Source of the DNA: Sulfurospirillum sp001602955
Lineage (GTDB): Bacteria; Campylobacterota; Campylobacteria; Campylobacterales; Sulfurospirillaceae
Direction: 5' to 3'
Assembly (NCBI GenBank): GCA_001602955.1
Contig: LVAC01000020.1
Coordinates: 1-26,678 of the forward strand
DNA length: 26,678 bases
A program made the position numbers and the translations under genes. The notes under the pieces were generated by a model. That model made no database searches. It was not told where the DNA came from and saw nothing but the letters and a program-made list of their open reading frames with translations. Below, one piece after another: positions 1 to 8,040 of the stretch. Within the stretch, counting starts at the first letter, position 1, and each line of letters opens with the position of its first letter.

Positions 1-1166
1 ATCGTCGTGGATTCGCCGGCGGCAAGGTTGGTATCGCTCGCGCTGATCGCAAGGGTCGGAGCGGTTGTCTCGACCGTGAAAGTCTCACCGTTTGCGGTAG
101 TACTGTTGCCTGCAGTATCAGTTGCTTTAATGCTTGGCGTATAGGTTCCATCCGGTAAGGGATCCGCTACGGCAACGCTCCATTTGCCTGTTGCGTCTGC
201 CGTTGTTGTATAGATATGTCCGTTGAGCGTCACATCGACGGTGCTACCCATTTCTGCTGTTCCGCTGAGAGTCGGTTTGGTATTCGCGGTGATGTTATCG
301 CTAGTGAAAACGCCTGTATCGTTCGTACCATCGTCTTCTGGCAATACACCCGTAGGTGCCGCCACGTGGGTATCGAGCGTAAAGCTCAGCGTTGCGGGTG
401 CGGAAGTGTTGCCGGCGGTATCGGTTTGACGTACCGCTATGGTATTGACTCCCTCTGCGGCCGTTGGCGGGGTGGTACTCCAGGTGTTTCCACCATCATT
501 GCTGTATTCTACCGTTGCACCGCTTTCGATACCGGCGACGGTGTAGGTACCGGTTTTGGTGATGCCATCACTCGCAGAGCTTCCCGTATCGCTGTCTAAG
601 GTAATGCTCGGTGCCGTCGGTATTGTGGTATCCACCGTACCGCTAGAGGCTGCTTCGTAAGACAAGGTATTATTGCTATCTTGGTTTGCATTTAAAGAGC
701 GTTGTTCAGAGATAACGCTACTTTCGTTTCCTCCCACGAGGTATTGTGCGGTGGCGAAGCCTGAGACAACGTTACCGCCGCTTGCACTAGCACCCGTATC
801 TCCTCCGGCAGCCGTTGCTTCTAAAGTGGAAATATCCTCTCCGCGTAAAAGTGCCGCTTGGATATCTTCAACACTTTGGTTGGAGGAGACGGCTTCTATC
901 GTTTTACCTTGCACGACGGATTCATCGGCGAAATTTTGAGCATGAACGTAAACGCTTTGATCCAGCGTAACGTTATCGTTACCGTTGAGAACGATTTCTC
1001 GACCGTCGTTGAGCGTCAAGACGACATGGGAACCTGCGCCGATCGTACTGATAACGTCTTCCGCATTGAGCGTATCGCCGACTTTTAAAACACGATCTTC
1101 TCCCGATGCGTTACGCGCCATTACGATGCCGCTGATTTGCTTGATTGTTCCGATAGAAAGTGCCAT
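1..1166 (-). CDS. LapA-like giant adhesin, N-terminal part (runs off left edge)
   Basis: The 388 visible codons are open to the window edge without a stop. The start is ATG at 1166, preceded by a strong GAGGAG ribosome site. Residues 1-125 fit the retention module of LapA-type type I secreted adhesins: a small beta-rich domain (LKVGD, DVIST, LNDGREIVL) followed by DIQAALLRGEDISTLEATAAG. T118-A-A-G121 is the LapG cleavage motif, where the known family cut falls between the two alanines. From about residue 180, Thr/Asp/Gly-rich Ig-like repeats begin, each closing with a DTAGN(T/S) motif (roughly 183-275 and 276-380). There is no Sec signal peptide, as expected for a type I substrate whose C-terminal RTX/secretion signal would lie beyond the window. 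Expected role: surface adhesin held in the outer membrane by its N-terminus, for biofilm formation. Assignment of the class is strong; full length and ligand are unknown. Confidence 0.87.
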   Translation of the reverse strand, partial: MALSIGTIKQISGIVMARNASGEDRVLKVGDTLNAEDVISTIGAGSHVVLTLNDGREIVLNGNDNVTLDQSVYVHAQNFADESVVQGKTIEAVSSNQSVEDIQAALLRGEDISTLEATAAGGDTGASASGGNVVSGFATAQYLVGGNESSVISEQRSLNANQDSNNTLSYEAASSGTVDTTIPTAPSITLDSDTGSSASDGITKTGTYTVAGIESGATVEYSNDGGNTWSTTPPTAAEGVNTIAVRQTDTAGNTSAPATLSFTLDTHVAAPTGVLPEDDGTNDTGVFTSDNITANTKPTLSGTAEMGSTVDVTLNGHIYTTTADATGKWSVAVADPLPDGTYTPSIKATDTAGNSTTANGETFTVETTAPTLAISASDTNLAAGESTT

Positions 1167-1199
1167 AGCAAACTCTCCTCATGTATTTTATTTTACATG

Positions 1200-1205
1200 A
1201 TTCTA
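1200..1205 (-). promoter_or_regulatory. Candidate -10 box of the adhesin gene
   Basis: Minus-strand TAGAAT lies about 34 bases upstream of the adhesin ATG. No TTGACA-like -35 is visible, which is common in Campylobacterota. If start of transcription is near 1193, the palindrome at 1227-1246 is centred about 43 bp upstream, a usual position for an activator that touches RNA polymerase. Placement is inference. Confidence 0.33.
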
Positions 1206-1226
1206 ACGCAATCGAAAATGAAATAC

Positions 1227-1246
1227 TATTGTACTTTGGTACAATA
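1227..1246. promoter_or_regulatory. Perfect inverted repeat, candidate operator for the LuxR-type regulator
   Basis: TATTGTAC and GTACAATA form perfect 8-bp arms around a 4-base centre (TTTG). It lies in the 123-bp gap between the LuxR-type regulator gene and the adhesin gene, 61-80 bases upstream of the adhesin start. NarL/LuxR-type HTH proteins bind such dyads as dimers, so the adjacent regulator is the obvious candidate ligand. It could also act as a weak RNA hairpin, but no U-run follows on either strand. Confidence 0.5.
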
Positions 1247-1265
1247 ATCTTAAAGGGCTTTTTTA

Positions 1266-1273
1266 GGGGGGGG
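1266..1273. repeat. Homopolymeric G(8) tract
   Basis: Eight consecutive G on the plus strand (C on the coding strand) sit 16 bases downstream of the regulator stop codon and 20 bp upstream of the palindrome. Poly-G/C runs of 8 or more are the usual slipped-strand phase-variation sites in Campylobacterota. This one is intergenic, so any effect would be on promoter spacing or transcript rather than on a reading frame. Confidence 0.5.
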
Positions 1274-1289
1274 AAACGAAGGGTAAAAA

Positions 1290-1910
1290 TTAGAGAATGA
1301 GCGCTAAGGCCAAACGATCTTTAGCACCCGTTTTTTCAAAGATGGAACTTAAATGTGCTTTGACCGTTCGTTCGGTAATGCCTACATGTAGAGCGATTTC
1401 TTTATTACTCAAACCTTTTTTGAGCAAAAGTGCGACTTCTTGTTCTTTTTGGGTTAAGCGTTTTAAAAGAGGATGAGCCGAAGGCGTCATCGTTGTTTGC
1501 GTGCTGAACGTTCGGATCATCGTTTGAATAAACTCGGGATAGAGCCAAATATTACCCTCCAAAACGCTGTGATAAATCTCATGCAAATGAATCGGTGCCA
1601 TGTGCACGTTTCCGTATGCTTTGATACCCAATGCCAGCCATTTCGAGCCTTCTTCATACGTCGGCATGGCACTAAAAATAACAACATGTACAAAAGGATA
1701 GTGATCTCGCAAAGAAGTTAAAAGACGTTCGATCTCGGGTATCGTACGGTTACGCGTATCGACGAAAAGAAGCATAGGAATATCGTTTTTTTGTAAAAAA
1801 TCATCCAGCTCCGTTTCGTGCGAAAAGCTACATGTCATTGTTTTTAGCGTATAGAACGCTTCATTCCATACGTTGATGATGACACGATCCGAAGAATAAA
1901 AAACAACCAT
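1290..1910 (-). CDS. LuxR/NarL-type transcriptional regulator of the adhesin locus
   Basis: A 206-aa protein. The N-terminal half looks like a divergent receiver domain: LLFVD with Asp51 in the phospho-acceptor position and VVIFSA, but the usual acidic pair is absent and no Lys-Pro is seen near GIKAYG, so phosphorylation is doubtful. The C-terminal 60 residues are a typical LuxR HTH (LTQKEQEVALLLKKGLSNKE, then ITERTVKAHLSSIFEKTGA). The start chosen is ATG at 1910, with AGGGAG nine bases upstream and just past the lapC stop. An ATG 21 bases further upstream (1931) overlaps lapC and has no good ribosome site. It is the last gene before the adhesin and probably controls it. Target and signal are inferred. 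Confidence 0.82.
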   Translation of the reverse strand: MVVFYSSDRVIINVWNEAFYTLKTMTCSFSHETELDDFLQKNDIPMLLFVDTRNRTIPEIERLLTSLRDHYPFVHVVIFSAMPTYEEGSKWLALGIKAYGNVHMAPIHLHEIYHSVLEGNIWLYPEFIQTMIRTFSTQTTMTPSAHPLLKRLTQKEQEVALLLKKGLSNKEIALHVGITERTVKAHLSSIFEKTGAKDRLALALIL

Positions 1911-1911
1911 G

Positions 1912-3237
1912 TTAGCGCTCCCTGAGTGCATTGTTTTTTGCCTTTAAAATAGGTTTTAAAAGGTAATCCAAAACCGTTTTTTTACCGGTTAGAATATCGA
2001 CCGTCGTCGTCATACCGACCATTAATTCCAACGGTTTTTCACCCGTTCCCAGATGGTTTTTATCCGTCTTAATATGCACGAGATAGTAGCTTTCGCCTTT
2101 ATCGTTCGTAATCGTATCGGCACTAATAAAAACAAGTTTTCCTTTCAATCCGCCGTAAATCGAAAAATCGTAAGCGGTAAATTTGACCGTCGCATCCAAG
2201 CCCAAGCGTAAAAAAGCAACGTCGGAAGGTTTGACTTTTGCCTCGATAAGCAACGTATCCTCGGTAGGAACGATTTCTAAAATATCCATGCCCGGTTTCA
2301 CGACGCCGGAGACCGTATTGACCAAAAGTTGTTTTACCGTTCCGTCCACCGGAGCTCTGACTAAAGTGCGTTGAACCCGATCTTCCAAGCTTGTTTGGAG
2401 TTCTTGAAGCCGCGACATTTCGGCAATAGCTTCGTTTAACTCTTTTTTGGCTTTATTTTGAAATTCCAACTCCGCTCCGGCAAGTTTATTGTGTGCTTCT
2501 TGAATCGCCGATTGAACTCTTGGGATCGCCAATTTTGATGCTTGTAAATCGCCTTGAATCGTGCTTGCCTGACGTTTAAGTTGTAAAAATTCCATTTCGG
2601 AAACCAACCCTTTTTTAACCAAAGGTGCCATAATATTCATCTCTTTTTGCACCAAATCGTAACTGTTTTGCAGTTGCGCCACTTTGGATTCCAATTCGGA
2701 AAGTTCGCTATTTTTTTGCTTCATTTGCTCTTGAAGAATTTGAAGCGTTTTACCGAGCTGTTCGTGATTGGAGTCGTATAAACTCCTTTCATACTCCATC
2801 TGTTTTCGCATCTCTTCACTGGGATTTTCAAGCGGCGTAAACGCGTTTCCGCTTGATTCGGCTTCCAAACGGATCGATTTGGCTTTGAGTTCGATATAAC
2901 GAAATTTATTTTCGCCGAACGAACCGACGAAGTTTTTGTCGTCGATTTTCAATAAAACCTGTCCCTTGGTCACATGATCGCCCTCTTTGACCAAAATCTC
3001 CGAGACGATACCGCCTTCCAAATTTTGAATGACTTGAAGTTGCTGCGAAGGGATCACTTTGCCTTCGCCGCGCGTCAATTCGTCTACTTCGGCGATACTC
3101 GCCCAAACGATCAGCCAAAAAAGTGCAATAGCGATAACCCAAAGCATTTTACGAGACGAATTGGGAACTTTTTGCAAAACGGCTTCGCTCAGGCTCGACA
3201 TGAACGCCAAATCGCGTTCATCGTATTTTTGTTTCAT
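1912..3237 (-). CDS. lapC: Type I secretion membrane fusion protein, HlyD/LapC family
   Basis: A 441-aa periplasmic adaptor linking the inner-membrane ABC exporter to the outer-membrane channel. One transmembrane helix lies at about residues 31-49, followed by the family's GEGKVIPS segment. A first lipoyl half (about 65-100, QNLEGGIVSEILVKEGD) follows, then a long coiled-coil hairpin rich in Glu/Lys/Gln/Leu (about 115-290). The second lipoyl half and beta-barrel end with the typical GMTTTVDILTGKKTVLDYLL signature. The start overlaps the lapB stop by 4 bases, showing translational coupling. The length is normal for LapC/HlyD proteins. Confidence 0.93.
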   Translation of the reverse strand: MKQKYDERDLAFMSSLSEAVLQKVPNSSRKMLWVIAIALFWLIVWASIAEVDELTRGEGKVIPSQQLQVIQNLEGGIVSEILVKEGDHVTKGQVLLKIDDKNFVGSFGENKFRYIELKAKSIRLEAESSGNAFTPLENPSEEMRKQMEYERSLYDSNHEQLGKTLQILQEQMKQKNSELSELESKVAQLQNSYDLVQKEMNIMAPLVKKGLVSEMEFLQLKRQASTIQGDLQASKLAIPRVQSAIQEAHNKLAGAELEFQNKAKKELNEAIAEMSRLQELQTSLEDRVQRTLVRAPVDGTVKQLLVNTVSGVVKPGMDILEIVPTEDTLLIEAKVKPSDVAFLRLGLDATVKFTAYDFSIYGGLKGKLVFISADTITNDKGESYYLVHIKTDKNHLGTGEKPLELMVGMTTTVDILTGKKTVLDYLLKPILKAKNNALRER

Positions 3238-5390
3238 GAACGCCCTCCTTGCAATTGACGCAAGACGTCCTCTTTTTTACCGTCAAGCAATACTTTGGCG
3301 TTGTCGATGACGATTAAGCGATCGACCAAATCGAGTAGTGCCATCTTATGCGTAATGACCAATGTCGTTTTGTTTCCGATATTTTCCTGCAATAAAGCCT
3401 TCATGCGACTTTCACATGTACTGTCCAAAGAGTTGGTCGGTTCGTCTAAAAGCATAATCGGCGTATCGAGCAAAAAAGCACGTGCCACGGCGATACTTTG
3501 CCTTTGCCCTCCCGAAATTCCCTCTCCCCGCTCCAAAACGGGCATATCAAATCCCAAAGGATGACTGTCGACAAACTCGTCCACGCCTCCTATTTTAGCG
3601 GCTTTTAAAATCGTTTCGTCGTCGACGTAAGGGGCTTTGTAAATAATATTATCGCGTACCGTGCCGTAAAAGAGCACGACGTCTTGCGGCACGTATCCGA
3701 TGTTTTTACGCAAATCCACCGAATCGATTTGATTGATGTCGATGCCGTCAATTAGAACGGAACCGTTATCCGGCGCATATAAACCCAAAATCAACTTTTC
3801 AATCGTCGTTTTCCCCGAACCGTTACGCCCTAAAATACCGACTCTTTCCCCCGCTTCGATTTTAAACGAAACATTTTCTAAGGCATTCTTCGTGCTTTCG
3901 GGATAAGCAAACGACACATTCTTAAACTCGATTTTACCGTTAAATCGCTCGCGTCTAACAAATTTTTTACCGCTGGGTCGCTCGACGGGTAATTTCATAA
4001 TATCGTCTAAGGCTTTATAGGCCGTCCGCGTCTGTTCAAAACTGGCGATCAACGCGGCAACTTGTCCCATAGGCGCAATCGCACGCGACGAGAGAATAAC
4101 CGCGGCGATCAATCCGCCCATCGTCAATTCCACTTCTTTGATCATGTAAACGCCCAAAACGACGACGGCAATCGTGTCGAGTTGAACTAAAAACGACGTT
4201 ACGGTCGTAATGGAATTGGACAGGAGTTTCGATTTGAGGCTTCGTTGCGCTATTTCGCCGCTGGCTTCTTCCCATTTCCACTGTGCATGCCCGCCGGCAG
4301 AGAGGGCTTTAATCGTTTCAAGCGCGTTCAAACTCTCGATGAGAATACCGTTTTTAATCGCGGAAGCTTGGTACGTACTCTCGATGCTCTCTTGCATCGG
4401 TGTTTTAATCATGACCGTATAGCCCAAAATCATCAACATCAAGACGATGGGAACGATGACCAAATATCCCGCTATAAAATAGGTCGTCAACAAAAAGATA
4501 AACGCAAAAGGCAAATCGATCAGTGCCATCAAAGTCGACGAAGTCAAAAAATTGCGAATCGAATCAAAATCGCGTAAATTACTCGCAAAGGCTCCTACCG
4601 ATTTCGGACGAGACGCCATCTTAAGGTCCATCACTTTTTCAAACAAAATAGAAGACATGATCACGTCGCTTTTTTTACCGGCGATTTCTAAAAAATAGGC
4701 TCGTAAAAACTTCAAAACGATGTCCAATACGTAAACGACGAAAATGCCTAACGCTAAAACCCAAAGCGTCTCTACGGCGTTATTCGGGATCACACGATCG
4801 TAAACGTTCATCGTAAATAAGGGGCTGGCAAGCACGAAAATATTGACGACCAATGAAGCGACGACGACGTCGATATAGATCGATTTGGAACGTTTAATCG
4901 TTCCCCAAAACCAACTGTGCGAAATCGTATCTAAAATTTTATTGCGGCTTTCATTGGCAATAAACTCTTTTTTCAACAGAAAACAAAAACCGGCATACTC
5001 TTGCGACAAGGTTTCCATATCGACCCAGTTTTCGCCTTCGGGAAGATCGGGATGAATGATTTTTGCACGTTTTCGATGGTTATCGAAACTTTCTAAAATG
5101 CATGCCGAACGGTCTTTCAGCACCAAAATACACGGCAATACCAAAGAAGAAAGCTCGTCTAAAGGCTTTTGCGCTAAGCGACTGACAAAACCCGCACGTT
5201 TTGCGGCACGCGAAAAAAGCGATTTAGCACCGCCGTGAATCGAAAAAAGTTCAATCGAATTAATGCCTTTTTCAATCGGAAGTCCGGCAATCAACGCTTC
5301 GGCACTGTAGGGCACGTTATAGAGTTTTGTAAAAAGAACCAAACACGATAACAAAGGATCTTGCGTATACTCTGTATGTTGCGAATTCAT
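3234..5390 (-). CDS. lapB: Type I secretion ABC transporter with C39-like domain, LapB family
   Basis: A 718-aa inner-membrane permease-ATPase that drives export of the adhesin. The N-terminal 145 residues match the C39-like domain of LapB/LssB exporters (DPLLSCLVLFTKL). The family uses this domain for substrate docking, and I see no intact DCG-type protease site, so the leader is not cleaved. The ABC transmembrane region spans about 165-455. In the nucleotide-binding domain, Walker A is GRNGSGKT (521-528), the signature SGGQR (626-630), Walker B IMLLDE (645-650) and the switch His is H681. It lies 3 bases after lapD and overlaps lapC, so it is one transcription unit. Confidence 0.94.
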   Translation of the reverse strand: MNSQHTEYTQDPLLSCLVLFTKLYNVPYSAEALIAGLPIEKGINSIELFSIHGGAKSLFSRAAKRAGFVSRLAQKPLDELSSLVLPCILVLKDRSACILESFDNHRKRAKIIHPDLPEGENWVDMETLSQEYAGFCFLLKKEFIANESRNKILDTISHSWFWGTIKRSKSIYIDVVVASLVVNIFVLASPLFTMNVYDRVIPNNAVETLWVLALGIFVVYVLDIVLKFLRAYFLEIAGKKSDVIMSSILFEKVMDLKMASRPKSVGAFASNLRDFDSIRNFLTSSTLMALIDLPFAFIFLLTTYFIAGYLVIVPIVLMLMILGYTVMIKTPMQESIESTYQASAIKNGILIESLNALETIKALSAGGHAQWKWEEASGEIAQRSLKSKLLSNSITTVTSFLVQLDTIAVVVLGVYMIKEVELTMGGLIAAVILSSRAIAPMGQVAALIASFEQTRTAYKALDDIMKLPVERPSGKKFVRRERFNGKIEFKNVSFAYPESTKNALENVSFKIEAGERVGILGRNGSGKTTIEKLILGLYAPDNGSVLIDGIDINQIDSVDLRKNIGYVPQDVVLFYGTVRDNIIYKAPYVDDETILKAAKIGGVDEFVDSHPLGFDMPVLERGEGISGGQRQSIAVARAFLLDTPIMLLDEPTNSLDSTCESRMKALLQENIGNKTTLVITHKMALLDLVDRLIVIDNAKVLLDGKKEDVLRQLQGGRS

Positions 5391-5392
5391 CG

Positions 5393-7354
5393 TTATCCTA
5401 TTAATTGAGGCTCGGCAATAAAACTGCCTTGAATATACGCAATGCCCATTTGCGCCAATTTTTCTTTTTGTTCAACCGTTTCAACATTGGTAGCGATCAC
5501 TTTAATATCCATACTGTCCGTAATAATCGTTAAAGAGCGTTTCACCGAGTCGCTTCCGTTTTCACTGAATAGATCCAATAAATACGACGTCTGCATTTTG
5601 ATATACGCCGGATTGATCGATTGAATCGTCCTTAAACTCTCGTGCGTGATCGCGAAATTATCCATCCCGAATCCATATCCCATCGTTCGAACGAATTTAG
5701 AAAACTTCACCAAAATTTCCACCGGCATGTCCACTAAACTCGGCATCTCAAAATAGAGAGAAGAAATACCGATTTGCTTGAAACGTTCTACGCTCTCTTC
5801 AAGCCACGCCCAATCGTTACTTTGTAAGAAAATATCTTTTCCCAAATTGATACATACCGCTTTAGAGACGAATATTTTTTGCGCTAACACTTCGTAGGTT
5901 CGTTGAATCACGTAATGATCCAAACGTGCGCCTAACTTCAACTCCGTAATCATCGGCATAAAATATCCCGCATTATGCAAATGCCCGTTGTAATCTTCCA
6001 AACGTAAAAAAAGCTCACTTTGAAAAACCGTATCGTAAGTCTGAATATCGACCACGTTTTGATACGCCAAGCGAAACCGTTTTTGCTCCATCGCGTTTTT
6101 CAGTTCTTGCGTCCATGCCTCTTTGCCCAAAACCAACTGCTTGTCGCTTGCTTGCTCGGCAAAACAATTAATCGTAAACGCCCCTTTGGCTTTTGAGGTC
6201 GTCAACGCAAAGTCCGCTTTGGAAAAGAGCTCTTTCGCATCCGCATGCGCGTAATACCTCGCATAGCCGATATTGATGTAATGCTCTTTTTCATTGAGAT
6301 CGAACCGCCTGGTCACGTCTTGTAACATAGCGCGAATTTCATCGCATAAAACCTCAAACGCTTCTTGAGAGGACGCCGGTGCTAAAACGGCAAAATCGGT
6401 TTCGTTGAGTTTTGCGCTGACATACTCTTTTTGGTTGCAAATCGCCCGTCTTATACACTCGGCCGTCTCTTTGATAAACGCTTCGCTTTTTTGATACCCT
6501 AAGGCTTGTTTGAGCCGCTCGTAATCGTTCAACGAAATTAAAATCAGTGCACCTTGCGCATTTTTAGCTTCTGATGAAAGATACTCCTGCAACTTGATAT
6601 TGAAATACCGACGGTTGTACATCTTCGTGACGGTATCTTGGTATAAAAGTTCATGGTATTTTTTCAGCGTTTCGGACTCTTTTTCAAAAATCTCTTTGAC
6701 TTTTTTAATCATGCTGTTCATCGCAAAAACGACGTTTTTAAGCTCCGTGGTAAAAGGAATATCGTTTTGAAAGATAAAATCGCTCTCTAAAATAGCTTCG
6801 GCTTGCTCTTTGACACGTTTTAAAGGCTTTAAAATCAACGTTAAAATAATCTGTAAGGCAAAAAATCCAACACAAGTCACTCCCGCAAAGAGCATTAATA
6901 CGTCTTTAAAAATCGTCCATAATTGGCGGTAAGCATGTCCGCTATTGAGCTGAACCGATAAAACACCGTAAGGCGTCCAACCGAGCATAATTTGAGAAGT
7001 CGCTACGGGCGGCTCGACTTTGACGTAGCGAATAAACCATGCCGGCACGTCGGCAACCACGACCTCTTGTACTTTTTCAACCAAAATGCGATGATCCATA
7101 CTTTCTAAAGTGATTTTTTCGTAATAGCCGCTATCGAAAACCGAATTAATCATCACTTCCGCCGTCGACGTATCGTCCAAACTTGCAACCGAGCTGATCG
7201 AAAGCCCTAAAGAATTCGCCGTATGAAGGGCATCGGTGTAAGCTTGCTCTTTAACGTACTCGTTGGAGCTGAGAAAATTAAACCACATAACACCGCCGAA
7301 AATCAGCGTTTGTAAGATCGATAAAACAATAATTATCTGTTTAAAAAGCGTCAT
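5393..7354 (-). CDS. lapD: LapD-like c-di-GMP receptor (degenerate GGDEF and EAL)
   Basis: A 653-aa inner-membrane protein. TM1 spans about 5-27, the periplasmic LapD_MoxY_N-like domain about 28-147, TM2 about 151-175, HAMP about 176-225, GGDEF-fold about 240-395 and EAL-fold about 412-650. The GGDEF site reads NETDF (317-321). The EAL site reads ELF (447-449), and the later catalytic motifs are replaced (MDNFA at 564-568; ATNVET where AEGVE is usual). Both domains should therefore be enzymatically dead, as in LapD, which binds c-di-GMP with its EAL fold and then traps LapG in the periplasm. The gene overlaps lapG by 4 bases and sits next to the secretion genes, which supports the call. Binding of c-di-GMP itself is inferred. 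Confidence 0.9.
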   Translation of the reverse strand: MTLFKQIIIVLSILQTLIFGGVMWFNFLSSNEYVKEQAYTDALHTANSLGLSISSVASLDDTSTAEVMINSVFDSGYYEKITLESMDHRILVEKVQEVVVADVPAWFIRYVKVEPPVATSQIMLGWTPYGVLSVQLNSGHAYRQLWTIFKDVLMLFAGVTCVGFFALQIILTLILKPLKRVKEQAEAILESDFIFQNDIPFTTELKNVVFAMNSMIKKVKEIFEKESETLKKYHELLYQDTVTKMYNRRYFNIKLQEYLSSEAKNAQGALILISLNDYERLKQALGYQKSEAFIKETAECIRRAICNQKEYVSAKLNETDFAVLAPASSQEAFEVLCDEIRAMLQDVTRRFDLNEKEHYINIGYARYYAHADAKELFSKADFALTTSKAKGAFTINCFAEQASDKQLVLGKEAWTQELKNAMEQKRFRLAYQNVVDIQTYDTVFQSELFLRLEDYNGHLHNAGYFMPMITELKLGARLDHYVIQRTYEVLAQKIFVSKAVCINLGKDIFLQSNDWAWLEESVERFKQIGISSLYFEMPSLVDMPVEILVKFSKFVRTMGYGFGMDNFAITHESLRTIQSINPAYIKMQTSYLLDLFSENGSDSVKRSLTIITDSMDIKVIATNVETVEQKEKLAQMGIAYIQGSFIAEPQLIG

Positions 7355-7992
7355 AATCCCTCTTTTCTGATTTTATCTACCAAGTCATACCATTTTTTGT
7401 TTTTTTCCATACCCGAAGGTACGATCTGTCCTAAGCCTTGCTGTTTTGCCAAATAAAGCGCATCGCCGTTAAAGCTGTAAACGGGAATCAGATCGTTGCG
7501 CTTCGTCGCCGGTAAAATGGTTCCGTTAATATTGTCAAGAACCAAAGGAACGGAAGTCGGCGTTTCAAAATAGGTTAAGACCATATGCGCTTGCTGGTAT
7601 TTTACCGCTTTAACGTACGTAAAAAAAAGTTTGTCGCCGGAAATGCCCAGCTGTTTGAGCGTAAAATATTTGGCAATAACGAAATCCTCGCAATCGCCGG
7701 CACCCTTACCGATGAATTCCATCCGCGTCGCCCAGTAATCTTTTTGATGCCAAATCTCCTCATCGGAGGCAAAACGCATACGATTGAAAAAATCGTTGAC
7801 GTGTTCTAGCTTCTGCGCCTCCGGTGCCTTTTGAAGTGTTTCTAGCAATTGATTCAAAGCTTCCAAGCGTTTTCTTGCTTGTCCGCCGTAGAGTCGTTCT
7901 ATCTTTTGAAAAATTTCTTGTGCGAAAAATTCCGTACCCGCATAGAGTGCCAGCACGATCCAAAAGATAAAAAAGACGATTTTTCCGTGCAT
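7351..7992 (-). CDS. lapG: LapG-like periplasmic cysteine protease (transglutaminase-like, C93)
   Basis: A 213-aa protein with an N-terminal hydrophobic export segment (residues 4-19). The family pattern is clear: DYWATRMEFIGKGAGDCED, with Cys101 as nucleophile, His136 in AHMVL and Asp153 in LVLDN, giving the full Cys-His-Asp triad. LapG cuts the TAAG motif of the adhesin's retention module and releases it from the cell surface when LapD is not bound to c-di-GMP. The matching motif is present in the adhesin at the left edge of this window. The protease starts 48 bases after the outer-membrane channel gene with a GAGG ribosome site. Confidence 0.93.
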   Translation of the reverse strand: MHGKIVFFIFWIVLALYAGTEFFAQEIFQKIERLYGGQARKRLEALNQLLETLQKAPEAQKLEHVNDFFNRMRFASDEEIWHQKDYWATRMEFIGKGAGDCEDFVIAKYFTLKQLGISGDKLFFTYVKAVKYQQAHMVLTYFETPTSVPLVLDNINGTILPATKRNDLIPVYSFNGDALYLAKQQGLGQIVPSGMEKNKKWYDLVDKIRKEGL

Positions 7993-8040
7993 CTTTACCT
8001 CTTGGGCGTTGGATTACATGTCATATCGCCTACTTTGATT

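Noticed and set aside
216..599. 127-aa plus-strand frame opposite the adhesin
   Set aside because: Antisense shadow of the repetitive adhesin; Cys/Arg-rich composition, no ribosome site, and the minus-strand frame is open with clear domains.
1250..1265. AAAGGGCTTTTTT as intrinsic terminator of the regulator gene
   Set aside because: The stem is only about 4 bp with a 2-base loop, and the T-run is on the wrong strand for the minus-strand transcript.
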